Below the pieces are notes generated by a model that saw only the letters and a program-made list of their open reading frames with translations, made no database searches and had not been told where the DNA came from. A stretch of DNA of 64,000 bases, taken from the NCBI GenBank assembly GCA_023101885.1, contig JALPQD010000293.1:2461861-2525860 (forward strand). Direction: 5' to 3'. The position numbers and the translations under genes are program-made. The stretch comes from Typhlomys cinereus. Its lineage: Eukaryota > Chordata > Mammalia > Rodentia > Platacanthomyidae. Of the stretch, positions 25,159 to 37,095 are shown one piece after another. Position 1 is the stretch's first letter. Every line of letters begins with the position of its first letter.

Positions 25159-26791
25159 TCAGGACAAAAGTATTTGAAAAAATGGTAAACAAATCTTTCA
25201 GGTAATGTGAAAATACTTTTGGAAAAGGGAGAAAAAAAGATTCCTTAGTGTTTTTATGCATCCTGCTAGGCAATAGGGTAGCTGAATAATAAGTAATAAA
25301 TAAAACTTTTTGCAAGCTGCGAATTTGAATTGGTGATTTATTGATATCCTTTTTGTTATTTCTGTGAGTCCTTGGAAGGCAAGCTCTATGCAAGTGGTAG
25401 TCCATTCTCTGCCCAGCTCTTCAATACATTATGTATGGAAGATCTTCATGTTGATTTCTCAAATTTGTGATAAAAGACACTGTATCAAATATCTGAATTT
25501 CAATTTAAGCCACTGTTTTATGATATAATAGAGCAGCTTTGGTCCCTAAAAATTTTAAATCAAGTCCTCAGTATCATCATAACAGATTAACATGATATGT
25601 ACTAGAAGCAATGAAATGTCCATATCAGAACATCTATTTCATGGTATTTGTAAAGCATAAGGAGAAAAATAAAAGAGGCAATTTTTCTTGGTTCATTTGG
25701 AAAATAAAGTTAACACAATATTACCTTTTGGGGGCTGTTCATTCAAGGTGTCTTTTCTGATGATTGAAAATTGTGCCATTAGACACAGCTATGGTGAATT
25801 ATCTATTTAGGAGAAGTACGTTGGACATTATCTAATTGATGAAGTTTATTCCAGCCATGGTGCATGAGACTGTTCACCAGGAAGATGGAAAAGAAGCTAG
25901 AAATCTAGCAAGGTGCCATGCTTGAAAACAAGAATGTAGTGTTGCTCTTTGCCCTTCTTTTAACCCATCAGTGGATATGGTATGGCAGTTCCTCAGTGTC
26001 TAATGCCAGTGACACTCACTTGAAATCACAATAAATTCTAATATGAAATTTTGAGTATGCATTGTTCTATTCTATTGCTTGGGTCAATTGCTTGTTGTAA
26101 CAACAAGACATGAAAATAAGACATCTTCAAACAAAATTTATTTGGAGAAAGGGCCATGATTATGGGGCCATGTTCAGTTCTGCAGATTTGAAACCATTTC
26201 ATTAAGATTGATGATCTATGTCTTGGCTAAGAAAGATAGCTTAAAATGGAAAGAATAAGAAAGGGCCACATGGTTGGTATGATTGAGGTAGAGGGACGCA
26301 GGTATATTCCATCTAAGAAATCTGTCTGTAGCTTCAGAATCCATTGAGTCCCCAAACAAAAGAACATTCTCACTTTTGTAGTTTTGGGAGCTTGTGTCAA
26401 GAAGACACTGATAGACACATGCAGAGGAAAATGGGGTGGGAGGCAAACCAGGTGGAAAGGAAAACTGCCTCATAGAAAGTGAGAATAGAAGAATGTGGGT
26501 AGTAGGGCTTGAAAAGTCAAATTTATTAATTTGTGCATGAAATCTTCAAAGGATTAAATGGGAGGATACTGATAACAAGAAGCTATAATTTAAAGTTATA
26601 TCAGCTAGGGACTATGCAGAAGAAAAGTTGAGTTTTTAGCAGCAAGTAAGAAGAAAGAAATCAGCAAGGCTCCAGTGGATAAAGCATAGTTTACATTTCA
26701 AGAGAGGCAGCTAGAGGATATATCATATAGAACTGAACAAGAAAGACTATGTTCATTCCTCTGCCAGTGCTTTCCAGTAGAACATTTTACA
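25159..26791. other. Unique DNA, no gene recognised
   Basis: No repeat family or exon could be recognised. The stretch 25855-26035 is less AT-rich than the rest but has no supporting coding signal. Confidence 0.5.
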
Positions 26792-26926
26792 TCATCTTGT
26801 AACAATGTAATTGTTACAGGTGTAACAATATAACAGTGTAACAGGGGCTCACAGAGACCCTTGGGGCCAGGATAAACTGGCTCCGAGTCAACAGCACAGA
26901 CTCTGGGAGCAGGCCAGCGGCAAAGC

Positions 26927-26957
26927 AGGCTCTCAGGCTTGTAGGCTCTCAGGCTTG
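26927..26957. repeat. 15-bp direct repeat in the LTR
   Basis: The unit aggctctcaggcttg occurs at 26927-26941 and 26943-26957, one base apart. It lies downstream of the poly(A) signal, in the U5-like part. Confidence 0.93.
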
Positions 26958-26987
26958 CGGCACATTTATTTTAAATATCAGGCTGCT

Positions 26988-26993
26988 TATATA
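26988..26993 (-). promoter_or_regulatory. LTR TATA box
   Basis: The minus strand reads gggtatataagc here, a good TATA box inside the solo LTR. The AATAAA lies at 26965-26970 on the same strand. Activity is not shown by sequence. Confidence 0.7.
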
Positions 26994-27108
26994 CCCCACC
27001 CAACATCCCATAAGTCCCAGCGTGAGTCTTTGTTGAGTTATCCTGTCCCGATTGGTCCTCTCAGCCAGGCAGTTTAACAGCACCAACTGTCTTTGCTCTG
27101 GAGAAGGC

Positions 27109-27144
27109 GTAGTCTCACAAGATTTGTAGTCTCACGAGATTTGT
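27109..27144. repeat. 17-bp-period duplication in the LTR U3
   Basis: The unit gtagtctcacaagatttgt recurs with one change (gtagtctcacgagatttgt), period 17. It lies upstream of the TATA box in the U3 part, where direct repeats often act as enhancers in retroviral LTRs; that role is inferred. Confidence 0.9.
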
Positions 27145-27231
27145 ATGCTTAGCAGGAGGGAGGAGTCCAAGGAGCCTCTCTGTACGGAAGCCTCTGTGGC
27201 ACAATCATTGTCCATTCCTCCTACATCATCT

Positions 27232-27785
27232 GACCTAACAGACATAAACTACATGGTGTGTGGATATGCACTGAGAAATTTTTAAGGTAATTGCAAGCAT
27301 TCAGAAGAGTCCATTTCACAAGTCATCCCATTGAAAATTTTCATTTAAGAATGAATAAAAATCCCTCTCACTTCCATTAGTATGATATAACACACCACTT
27401 ATACTTACACTCAAACACACATACTCAGAGAGTAAAAGAGAGACAGACACACTAAACTGATGAATAAATAAAAAATAAATAAATAATGTAAAAATTGAAC
27501 AACCTAGCTCTATTTTATGTGCCATCTGGGTTGCTTGTAATGTGCTTTCAGAGTGAGATTAAACTGTAATCTGATGGGTATTGCAGAAGCTGTTTTTCTG
27601 TAGTCAACCTTCAGAGTAATTCATGTATGTATATGAGTAATCAACCAACATATGCTATCCCCTACAATTCTATTGAGAATTAATATTAAACTATTATCAA
27701 GAAACATCAATGACTATGGTAGACATTCTAGTGATGTGTCCTGAACCAGTATTATTTGAGCCTAAATTGTTGAATTTGTTTGTTT
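27232..27785. other. AT-rich DNA, no feature seen
   Basis: No exon or clear repeat apart from short A-rich and CA-rich patches near 27410-27485. Confidence 0.5.
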
Positions 27786-28124
27786 TTTAACTTTATTTAT
27801 TTTGCATGTATGAATGTGTGTGTTCATGTATATGTCTATGTGTGTGAGAGAGAGGGGGGGGGAAAGAGAGAAAGTGATAAAGAGAGAGAGAAAGAGAGAA
27901 TACTGTGTGTCCTTGTGGAGGAACAAGGGTGACTTTGGGAAACATCTTGGATTGTTTCTATCTCCTTTTTGCTTCATTATGGGATTTCCCAGACTCTGCC
28001 TACAGGATGGAGGTACAAGCAATTTCCATTTCTGCCTGGCATTTTTACATGGTACCTGGGATCCAAACTCAGGAACTTCTACTTATGAGGGAGTGTCTTA
28101 ACCACTAAGCCATTTCTCCAGCCC
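27786..28124 (-). mobile_element. tRNA-derived SINE, older subfamily
   Basis: On the minus strand it begins gggctggagaaatggcttag and has the same layout as the young SINE: A and B boxes, a region ending gggaaatcccata, then a (CT)n/(CA)n stretch and a T-rich (plus-strand) tail. The middle differs consistently from the young copies and agrees with those at 38351 and 56361, so these three define an older subfamily. Confidence 0.85.
27847..27900. repeat. (GA)n within SINE tail
   Basis: An impure GA-rich microsatellite with a run of nine G, probably grown from the SINE's simple-sequence region. Confidence 0.8.
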
Positions 28125-31100
28125 TTATTGAATTTTATAACTCACTAGGATTTATACAAAAAATACTAGATAACTGAAGTAAGAAGAATGAACTAAATTC
28201 ATTCCACTTACTTTAATTCACTTAACATTTGGAACCAGTGAAAATCTTCACATAAAACTTCCTGTTTTTAAGATAGCATAAGATAGCATCACCATTTTTG
28301 GGTGCTGGAAGAAACAAACATTTTAAGTCTGCATTTGGCTTCACTTAGACTCCTTAGAAAGAAAATTTGCTTTCTAAAAGTTGAGGAATTTCTATTTGTT
28401 GAACACACAGGAAACACACAGTAATTTGCAGGATAAACACTGAAAGTGATTATAAATTGGCAATATTAAAGAACAAAAAAGCAATTGCATATTTAGATTG
28501 AAAAATGAAGCCAATCTAATGTTTACACATTTCATATAACATCATTGGAAGAATTACTGGGTACTTATTGACTGAGAATTGATGTCAATAATCAAAGTTA
28601 AACTGAAATCAAGTCCATTTAAAACACTACACCTAAAATCCACCCTAAGCCAACCCCAAGTATAAAACTGAGAATGAATCCCTTAAAGGACCTCATCTGC
28701 ATTTGCAAGTATCATTCTTTTTAGATTGCATTAAAAGTATGAAATGCATTGGCAGCCCCCACAAGGGAGAAAGTCCAGGTATAATGTGAAGAATTTGAAT
28801 TTCAGATTCCTCTGCAGGAAGAAAAGCCGGCAGGAGAAAATCCGGTGTGTCTGTGTATAGATGTAACAAATGGAAATTTATCAGATATGGGATGTGAGAG
28901 TCTGTTGGTGTTTCTGAAAGATTCCATTATTACTGAAGCAAAGAAATAGGCTGACAGAGCAAGTGGTTTGCCACACCTAATGACATGTATTCATTCACCT
29001 TGATGGGTCTTCATCATTCTCTGCTGCACCCATTTCAGGGTCAGTCAGAAAAAAAAGCAGTTCTGGCTTGTTACTGTGATGCAAAGTGCATTGCTGGCAA
29101 AATGTCATTCTTCATATTCACTGGATGACTTCAGCAAAGACCTGGAACCACTTGGCAGAGCAACGGAAACCAGAAATGTGTGGTCTACAAATACAGAGTG
29201 ATTCACATAAAATCTGAATCTGAAAGCTTTACGAAAATTGTGTGAAAAATAGAATTCAGTAACTGATCGCCATGCCCTCCCACGTGTTGTCAAGTCAATT
29301 TTGTTTTTCAGGCTGAAGAACTAGTTGAGAAATGTTGCTCATATAAACCATCTTCTCACTTTCTCTGAATGACTGTACCTGCTAAATAAGACACAGATAA
29401 AGAGCAAAAATGGAGTTCTGAAGGAATGTGGGTGGGAAGATGCACATGATACAGATCAGTTAAGTGGGTATAAGTGGTAGTTAAACCCTAATCATGTGAA
29501 ACTTCATACTACAGTGACTCTCACCATCATATATTTAGTCTCTATGAGGAAAATACTCAAAAACAGAGTGTGTAAAATATCATCTTGAAGAAGACTTACA
29601 AGAAAATTATAATCATTTTCAAGTTATAAAAAATTTGATTTGTACACATGCATGGAAATTCATCTTACCTGAATTCAGCTAGATAAATAGATGAATTGTC
29701 TGTGTCTATATAAAATAGATCTAAGAGCTATCCATGGACTGCAATTTAGTAAATCACTGCAATATTAATATTGTGGTTTTAATTGTTTGTCATATGTGGA
29801 CAATAAGGCCAGCATTTAAAGATTATTGTAACTAAATTTTCACTATGGGTCATTTCATTAAAAAAGCTTAAGTGAACTAGGAAGGTATCTATAATAATAG
29901 GATACATTTCCCAAGGTTTTTGTAAGGAACAAAATGTATTAATATTAATCCAAAAATTGGAAATATCAAGCCATCCTTTTGCAAATTGGTAACATTTTAA
30001 AATGTACAGTATAATAAGTTTATCATTTTAGAAATGAAGTTTATTTCAGTGCACACAATGAGGAGGAAAAAAGGCAACACTGACTATATGTTGTTCAAGA
30101 TGATCTAATGGCAGGACTCTTGAAAAAGCACTGTTTTGTAATGTTTTGTTTCAATACTTTGGAGGGAAATGACTAATTACTAATAGGAATAATGAAAAGC
30201 AACACTAGTAGTATAAAAATTTCTCCAAACTTTAGTGATTAATTAGTGCAAATCAACAGTGGAAGCACACATATTTCTAATTCAAATGCTCCAAATGTTC
30301 ATGAAGGGCTTCAACATTCTTTGACATGAAACCTCAATGCTATTCAGGAGCTATAGAGAAAGACTCACTATCAACCCAAGAATTGTAACTACAGTCAATG
30401 CTGTGCCCAGGTCCAACTGAATTCTCATGGAAATGATCAAAAATCAAGAATGCAAAGTATCATTTCTTGAAGAAGACATCCAAGAAGATTAGTACATTTT
30501 ATGATTATATAAATTCAATTTAGATGCATTCTAATTCTACATGAAAATGAGTTTTCTTTTAAGCACTGTGGTTTCCCATATCACATATGAGAATACATCT
30601 GTGGTAAACATGTTTGGACATATATTTCAATGAAAATAAACTTAAAAATTAAAATTAGAAAATTCAGTTATTTTTAGTTTAAAGATTTATAAACAGTATA
30701 AAAGCTTTCACTTTTAGCTAAAGCTCTTCAGAAAAGTGATAAAAATTCTTGGATAATTTCAATAATTATGAAAGTACAAATATGATGGAAATGAAGCCTA
30801 AAATTAATTGAAATTCTTCATGAGCTAAAATTCAGACAACTATCTGGGATGGATTTGGCTAATAAAAATTTAAAAACATATTAGCTACCCAATCTCAAAA
30901 ACATTCTTGCTTTTAAAATATTCCTCTTTAATTTTAGACGAAGACATTGTTTAGTTGCAGAGATTTGGATTTTACTTGTCTAAGACAATTTGTCATTTTA
31001 AAGTGGTTTGAAATGATTACATTCTAAAACATGAAGCAAGTCAATGTAGGCTAAATCATTTAGCAAACATTTATTAACTACTAAAAAGTCTGAGCATTCA

Positions 31101-31858
31101 GGGATAAAGTATTAGATTTGAACTCCATTTAAAAATTTTATATTCTAGAAGATACTATGTGATATGATAAGAATAGGTGTTTCAACGACCTGTCTTTTGA
31201 GTAGGGCCTATGTTTGTGTGGTAGTGGTTATTGCATCTAAGTTTCTCTTCCATATCATTCTATACATTACCTTACTAACAATGATAAACCCAGTTAAGTA
31301 GACACTTCTTTCATATTTCTTTAATGTACCAAAGTATTCATAGAAGCAGCGAAGTTTGTTGATGCGTTTTTTTACTATGAAGAGGAATGTTTATTGAGGG
31401 AAGAAGTTTATCATTCAAGTTATATTTTCTTACACAGTTATTAATTGTGTAATTTGAAAGAGAACTGACATCTTGAACTATTTCACATTTTTTGAACCAA
31501 TAACAATTTCTTTAAGTGATTTATTTATTAACTATGCTACAGTTTACAAGGCACAAAATGTAAAGGCAACAATTAAGGAAATAAAATAAGCACAGATAGA
31601 TAGTTGCAAAGAAAATGAGTTATTCACTTTTGTTGGCAGACAGGAGAATAAAGAATATGAGAAAATAAGGAGTATTTTAGAGTAGAGAGTTTCTGGAATA
31701 ACAACTTGAAGATTATCTTCTAACTTGGTAAAATATATGTGCTTGTTTCAGGAGGGTCCAGGTAAGATCTTTTTCACCCATTCAAGAACTAAAACAAATA
31801 GCAAAGTATATAGGAAAAGCTTGAAGGATGTAAGGACTTAGAAGAAATGGGATCAGTT
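28125..31858. other. AT-rich DNA, largely unique
   Basis: No young repeat or exon. The block 28680-29340 has mixed composition, lacks repeats and is a candidate for conserved noncoding sequence; this is impression only. Confidence 0.5.
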
Positions 31859-31873
31859 ACAAAGCCAATGTAT

Positions 31874-31931
31874 ATTTATTTATTTATTTGTTTGTTTGTT
31901 TGTTTGTTGTTTGTTTGTTTGTTTGTTTGTT
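31874..31931. repeat. (TTTG)n/(TTTA)n microsatellite in SINE tail
   Basis: Tetranucleotide repeat grown from the SINE A-rich tail (AAAC/AAAT on the minus strand). Confidence 0.9.
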
Positions 31932-32197
31932 CAATTGTGAGTGTGTGCCTGTTGAACCATGGGTGAATTCCGGAACCACCATGGATCGCCTCCACCTCCT
32001 CCTTGTTTACTCTGCCCCTGTATTCACAGACTCCACCCTACCAGGACCAGAAATGCAAGCCACATCCGTTTCTGCCCAGCTTCTATACCTGGATCTCCCC
32101 CTTCCGCCCGGCCTCTATACGTGGGGTCCAAGATCCGAACTCAGGACCTTTCTCCTGCAAGGCAGAGGTTTAAGCCCTGAGCCACCTCTCCAGCCCC
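31874..32197 (-). mobile_element. tRNA-derived SINE with internal duplication
   Basis: Full-length minus-strand copy of the young family. Its head is at 32150-32197 and its tail is a (TTTG)n/(TTTA)n tract at 31874-31931. A 15-bp duplication (14 of 15 matching, acaaagccaatgtat / acaaggccaatgtat) lies at 31859-31873 and 32198-32212. The region around 32060-32125 contains a second copy of the cttctatac / cctctatacgtgg segment, so the body is longer than normal. Confidence 0.93.
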
Positions 32198-32212
32198 ACA
32201 AGGCCAATGTAT

Positions 32213-32788
32213 TAATCTTTGTAGGCAGCAAAGAAAATCCAAGCAGCCTGACATAGAGAAGTGTCTATGAAGGACAATATTTAAGACAGTAGAGTTGATA
32301 TGCAGGCAATCATAGTCCTTATCTGAAAGTAATAAAATCCATTGATGCAATAGGGTCTTCATGTATGCAGTGGGCAGAGTGGAATCTTTGAGAACAGTGA
32401 AGGAGTCATTAGGTAGTAATGTGCTATAATCATCTTAAAAAACACTAGATTTGAGGAAATTGCAGATATTCTAATGGTAGTGTCTAAAAGAGAAATGTGG
32501 TCTAGTAACTCGTTTGTAACTATTATTAATAATAGTTTAAGTTGTGAGTAATGAAGTTATAAGTTCAGAAAATTGAAAGTGAAAAAATTAAGGAGGGGAT
32601 AAGTAAAGGAGTATTAGGAAACAGTGAAATAGGCAAAGATAAAATAAGAGAGATGAATACTATTTAATTGCATGAAAAACGCAAGCATTACTTGATAAGA
32701 AAGACATCATAACAATAGGAAACCATTAGCTGCTTCTGTGAAGTAGCAGTAAGAACACATAGGCAAAAAAGGATGCTGCCATGGACAT
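32213..32788. other. Unique DNA, no feature seen
   Basis: No coding or repeat signal recognised. Confidence 0.5.
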
Positions 32789-32801
32789 GAGGATGACAAT
32801 T

Positions 32802-33116
32802 TTTTAAATTTATTTATTTCTTCAACTCATACAAAGTTGATAAGTACCCCATTCCCCTCCCTCCTTCCATCCCTCCTTGGATCCTCTTGCTTCCTCCCCC
32901 ATTTTCTTTTTCCTTTCCTCCCTTCCTCCCTTTCTTCCAGTGCTCTCCCTCCCCCCATTCCTGGAGCACCCTTTAGTATGCATGTCAAACTTCCCTCTGG
33001 GTCCTCTTCTCTGATGAGGTGTAAGGACTCAGTGGCATTGCCTAGAGCTTTCTTGTGTTCCGCTTTAGTATAGAAACACTGTTAATGTGTGGCTGTTAAT
33101 CCCTTGCCTCTAAGAA
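32802..33116 (-). mobile_element. Short 5'-truncated L1 3' end
   Basis: On the plus strand this is a T-rich tail, tcatacaaagttgataagta, a pyrimidine-rich tract (32850-32965) and the block gttaatcccttgcctctaag, i.e. the last ~315 bases of L1 in antisense. The 13-bp duplication gaggatgacaatt at 32789-32801 and 33117-33129 is perfect, so this is a recent, strongly truncated insertion. Confidence 0.94.
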
Positions 33117-33129
33117 GAGGATGACAATT

Positions 33130-36054
33130 CTTGAACATATTCCTTAGAAATTTGGCAGTTAAGAGAAAGGACACTATTTGATAATGCGAAAGTATAAAAA
33201 GATAAATGTCAATAATTGGCTTACCTTTGAGTTACTGATTCACTGTGGTTATTGTTGGAAATAAGCTAATTTACATTAGGAGAGAAAAGCATAAAATTTA
33301 GTAGTTATTATAAAACATGATGTTCATTTAAATTCCATCCATAAATGTAAATGTAATTACTCTTAAGAAAGTATTACACATAAGCACCATATAAGATTTG
33401 ACAAAGGAGTGCAAATATGGATGCATATGATTTCAGGTTATCATAAGTTCCTCTTACATATGATCTATCTTCCTGATGCGCTAAAAAGACGGGCATTGAA
33501 TTCAGTACTGAGGTGTATTAAACTTTCCCAGTAACCCAGAAGGAGATATGAAAGCACATCTTCAACATCATAAAAGACATGAAAATACAACTAATAATAA
33601 TAACTAATGATGTATACACCTCTTGAATTACAAATAAGGCAACTTATATATTCACATCATTTACTTGTATATCTTAAGTTCTAATCAGTGCAATGAGACT
33701 ATCAGCAGAAAAGAAAACAAAAGTGTAGGGAATAAAGAAGCAAAATAAATGTTTTCACATGAAAATCAAAAGGAATTTGCACATGTGAGCTCATCGACAA
33801 AAGTTAGAAATTTCTAAATGCTATATAGACTTTAAAAAAATTGGCAATTTATCCACAAATAAATCATTCATATCCAAGCAACAATTTAGGTGCTTGCCAG
33901 TATAGGCATTCATCTAGTGGTCTACAGGTAAAAAAAGAAACGAAAGTCAGAGGGAGAGTATATGGTAAGGAGGAAGTATGGAGTGTGGCAGGAGAGAGAT
34001 TGAGATTTAGTAATAAAGAGTAAAAACACATGGATACATTATATTTATTTGTGAAAATGTGAAAGAACAAAAAAGTGAAATAAAAAATACAAAAAATATT
34101 CTATTAGCTATCCAATGGGAAATAACAAGAAAGTAAATGGTAAAATCAACCTAGATGAAAAAAATTGTAATATGTTCACAATATATCATTGAAGTCATGA
34201 ATAATAAATAAAGTACTGAAGCATGAAATTGACTTTAAAACAGTTTTTGGAAAAATTAAAATTTAAGTATCATAGACTTCATTTGTGTGAATTAGGTTAA
34301 TATTAATTTATGTTTACCAAAATTGACATGTTTGTACCTTACATGATGATATAACAATGTTAATGCATTTGCAATGATCTTACAACCTTTGGAACAGATA
34401 CACAAATACTATGCCAGCTGAAAATATTCTAAATCATTACAAGGTTGACAGATATATTTTTAAAACCTTTTCACTTTTAGTAGTAAAATCTGCTAATTTT
34501 GCTCTATATAATGTCTGTATCAGTAAATTAAAGTGATTAGACTTCATTATTTTTTACAAAGCAGAATGTATTATGTCAAGAATAAAAGTCAATGTATAAG
34601 ACAAAACATTTGCTCTGAAGAGAAGAATAACATTTAGGGCACACAAGATTATTGTTCTGTGAAAAATAAATAAGTATAGATGAAATTTTTTCCTACTAAA
34701 TGAACAACCATAGACAATGATTATTAGTTAAATCACATAAAATGATTCTTTACTTGATTAAAAGAATATTTCACCAACAAAGCTTTATTGAGAAAGGGAT
34801 TTAACTTGTAAATTCTAAGACTAGCTAAGTGATCTGTGCAGATACTAGATGAGTTTCAATTCTAAAGGGATGAAGTTTGTTGATTCCCTAGCCAACTGAG
34901 TCTATTTTAGGTGAATTTAAGACTATACACTTTCTATGTTGTTGGGTAAAAAATAGACAAAGGCTATGAAAGCTCAGTGACCGTCAGTAAGCAGGATGTA
35001 TAAGCAAAAAAAAAAAATACATGTTATCCATTTCTAGCTTCTTCTCTTTACTTTTAGCCGGAAAAATTATTGTGTCACATAATATCACTGATTTCTGCAT
35101 CCTTAGAAGGACGCACATGTCTTGGTACACGAGGAAAGGTTTCACAAATGATGGCTACCAAGAGGACATTGGGTCATCAGAAGATTAGAATAATTATCAC
35201 TAAGAATAGTTTTAAGGTCAAAAGAGAAACCACAGCCTACCATGACAGAAAGAGCCCAAATGTGAAATCCCCTGACTATAGGAATAACACAAAACTATTC
35301 TAGAAGCCCTCTAAGTCTTCTGTAATGAAGACAAGGAATAGCTGAGACAAGACTTCAGACTTCATGTCAAATAAAACTTGAAGACTAGTGTTGTTTGTAA
35401 AGCTCCAGCTATGGTATTTTCACCAGCCCTTTTACCTCATCTTCGCTGAACTCTGCTCATGAGCATGGGTCACAATGAAAAGAAAGGCCAAGGGGTTAGG
35501 AATCCCTATATTCCATTCATTATCTCAGCAGTGAAGGGTAATACCAGCATCAGAACAAGAAATAGTAGAACAATTGATAATGTCAGACCTTTGTGTAGAA
35601 TTTATGGACTAGGTTATACACACTCTTCATACACACCTGTGTATAAAGAACAAGGTCATTTTGATAACCTCCCTTTTCCTAAGAATTAAGAAAATTATAA
35701 ATTAATTTGGAATAATATTGAATGAGAATATTATATTCTAGAAAATTCACCTAACATAATTACAAATTTGAATTATACTATCAACAGATTGGAAAATGGT
35801 GGAAGAGAAGGGCCTGTTATACTTTGTTCCACAAGGAAGAACCAAAGCGCAGCAAAGTTTTAGCCTCTGTTTGAGACCCAGGGCCACAGTCAAGGGAAAC
35901 ACAGCAGTGACATAGTGCTTCTCAGAGACTTGGTTGTTGGAAATGTACAAAAGGAGAGGGAAGTCACAGCAGAAAAATAGAAAGAAATTGCTTACAAAAT
36001 TCTGTCATTAAGCCTAATCCCAAATAATTTTAAATTAAAATAATAAAAGTAAAT
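33130..36054. other. AT-rich DNA, largely unique
   Basis: No repeat or gene recognised. Reading frames near 35070-35303 and 35459-35689 are short, start without context and look accidental. Confidence 0.5.
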
Positions 36055-36456
36055 GAAAAGAGAACCAATCCTACAGTACCTACCATGCTGCTTCCCACAC
36101 AGTGGTGCAATCATCCTGGTGGAGAACAGATTGGATCCCCCAACAGTTGCAAGGCCAAAGATAAACAAAAGATTTACTGGAGAACCTGGCAGACACGTGC
36201 CAGGGAATCTACCACTTTCTGGAGAGAAAGTCCAGCCCATGCTGCATCTCATCTGTGCTCCGATGGCACAGCAACACCTGAACCACACCTGCCCCAATCC
36301 CACAAAGCCCCTTTCAGACATCTAATTGCCTTCCCCCAAAATAATCTTGCTGATCTTCTCAAGGAACCAGCTGGATTGTCTCCATAAGCCATCAAGTGGG
36401 ATAATGAAACTACTTATAATACCTGACCCCTCTGCTGAAGATCCAAAAGGTAGCCA

Positions 36457-36613
36457 GGGGCTGGCAAGGTGGTCCAGCACTTGTGATAGAAGCTTGACAG
36501 CCTCAGTTCAATTCCCATGCACATTTGAAAGTGGAAAGTGGATTTCAGAAAATTATACTTTGACCACACAGACAACTTTGATATGCTGCCTTGTACACTT
36601 ATACACACATACA
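36457..36613 (+). mobile_element. tRNA-derived SINE (B2/B3-like)
   Basis: The head ggggctggcaaggtggtcca is followed by a B box at 36505-36515 (agttcaattcc) and a region with cttgtacacttatacacaca before the simple repeat. The layout follows rodent B2-type elements. It differs from the dominant SINE in its body. Confidence 0.7.
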
Positions 36614-36677
36614 CATAGATAGATAGATGATAGATGATAGATAAATAGATGGATGGATAGATAGATAGATGATAGAT

Positions 36678-36742
<65 letters not shown>

Positions 36743-36760
36743 GTAACAGATAGATAGATC
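36614..36760. repeat. (GATA)n microsatellite
   Basis: About 145 bases of GATA/GATG repeat, with a long pure block at about 36677-36742, following the tail of a SINE. It gives a false Ile/Tyr/Leu/Ser reading frame on the minus strand. Confidence 0.96.
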
Positions 36761-37095
36761 TAAAAAAGATGAAACGCATCCATATGGATCCTCTCCATCC
36801 TTTGGGCACAGGAAGACCCTGGGCAGATCACTGTGTGCAGAGTACTGGTCAAAGCTTCTGAGAAGCAGCTTGGCAGCTTTTCTCACTTTTCTTTTTGATA
36901 TCAAAGCAGCTACTCTGAAAAACTCATCCTGCCAAGCTTTCTTGAAAGCTATTCCACAGCTTTTCTAGCTGTCATCAGCTCTCCACAAAGCCGGGGAGTT
37001 CAGCAGCTCAGTATCTTAAAGGAGACTGGGGAGGGGTGGAGGGATGTTGGGATCCATGGTATCTATTAAGTTTGTATGATTGAGAAAAAATAAAC

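Larger units (their letters stand above)
26798..27225 (-). mobile_element. Solo LTR, class II (ERVK-like) endogenous retrovirus
   Basis: A 428-bp element has TG...CA ends (tgtaac at left, cctaca at right on the plus strand). It is flanked by a perfect 6-bp duplication, tcatct, at 26792-26797 and 27226-27231. On the minus strand there is a TATA box (complement of 26988-26993) and, about 20 bases downstream, an AATAAA poly(A) signal (complement of 26965-26970), which gives the transcription direction. Six-base duplications are usual for class II ERVs. No internal gag, pol or env region is present, so it arose by recombination between two LTRs. Two internal duplications are listed separately. 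Confidence 0.88.
36055..37095 (+). mobile_element. L1-type 3' tail attached to unrecognised body
   Basis: The end (37020-37095) is a typical L1 terminus: a purine tract, ggtatctattaagtttgtat and an A-rich tail. The body (36055-36456 and 36760-37015) is less AT-rich than its flanks but does not match the other L1 3' UTRs here. It may be an older L1 lineage or a chimera. A SINE and a (GATA)n array interrupt it. A 90-residue frame at 36053-36325 has no recognisable domain. Confidence 0.5.

Noticed and set aside
35070..35689. Two frames of 76-77 residues as candidate exons
   Set aside because: They lack recognisable domains and convincing splice sites, and are of chance length.
36053..36325. 90-residue frame as a possible exon or small gene
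   Set aside because: No domain, no splice context that I can support, and it lies in an element ending with an L1 tail. Kept only as part of the mobile-element entry.
36414..36904. Two 100-131 residue frames with Ile/Tyr/Leu/Ser repeats
   Set aside because: They come from the GATA microsatellite read in antisense.
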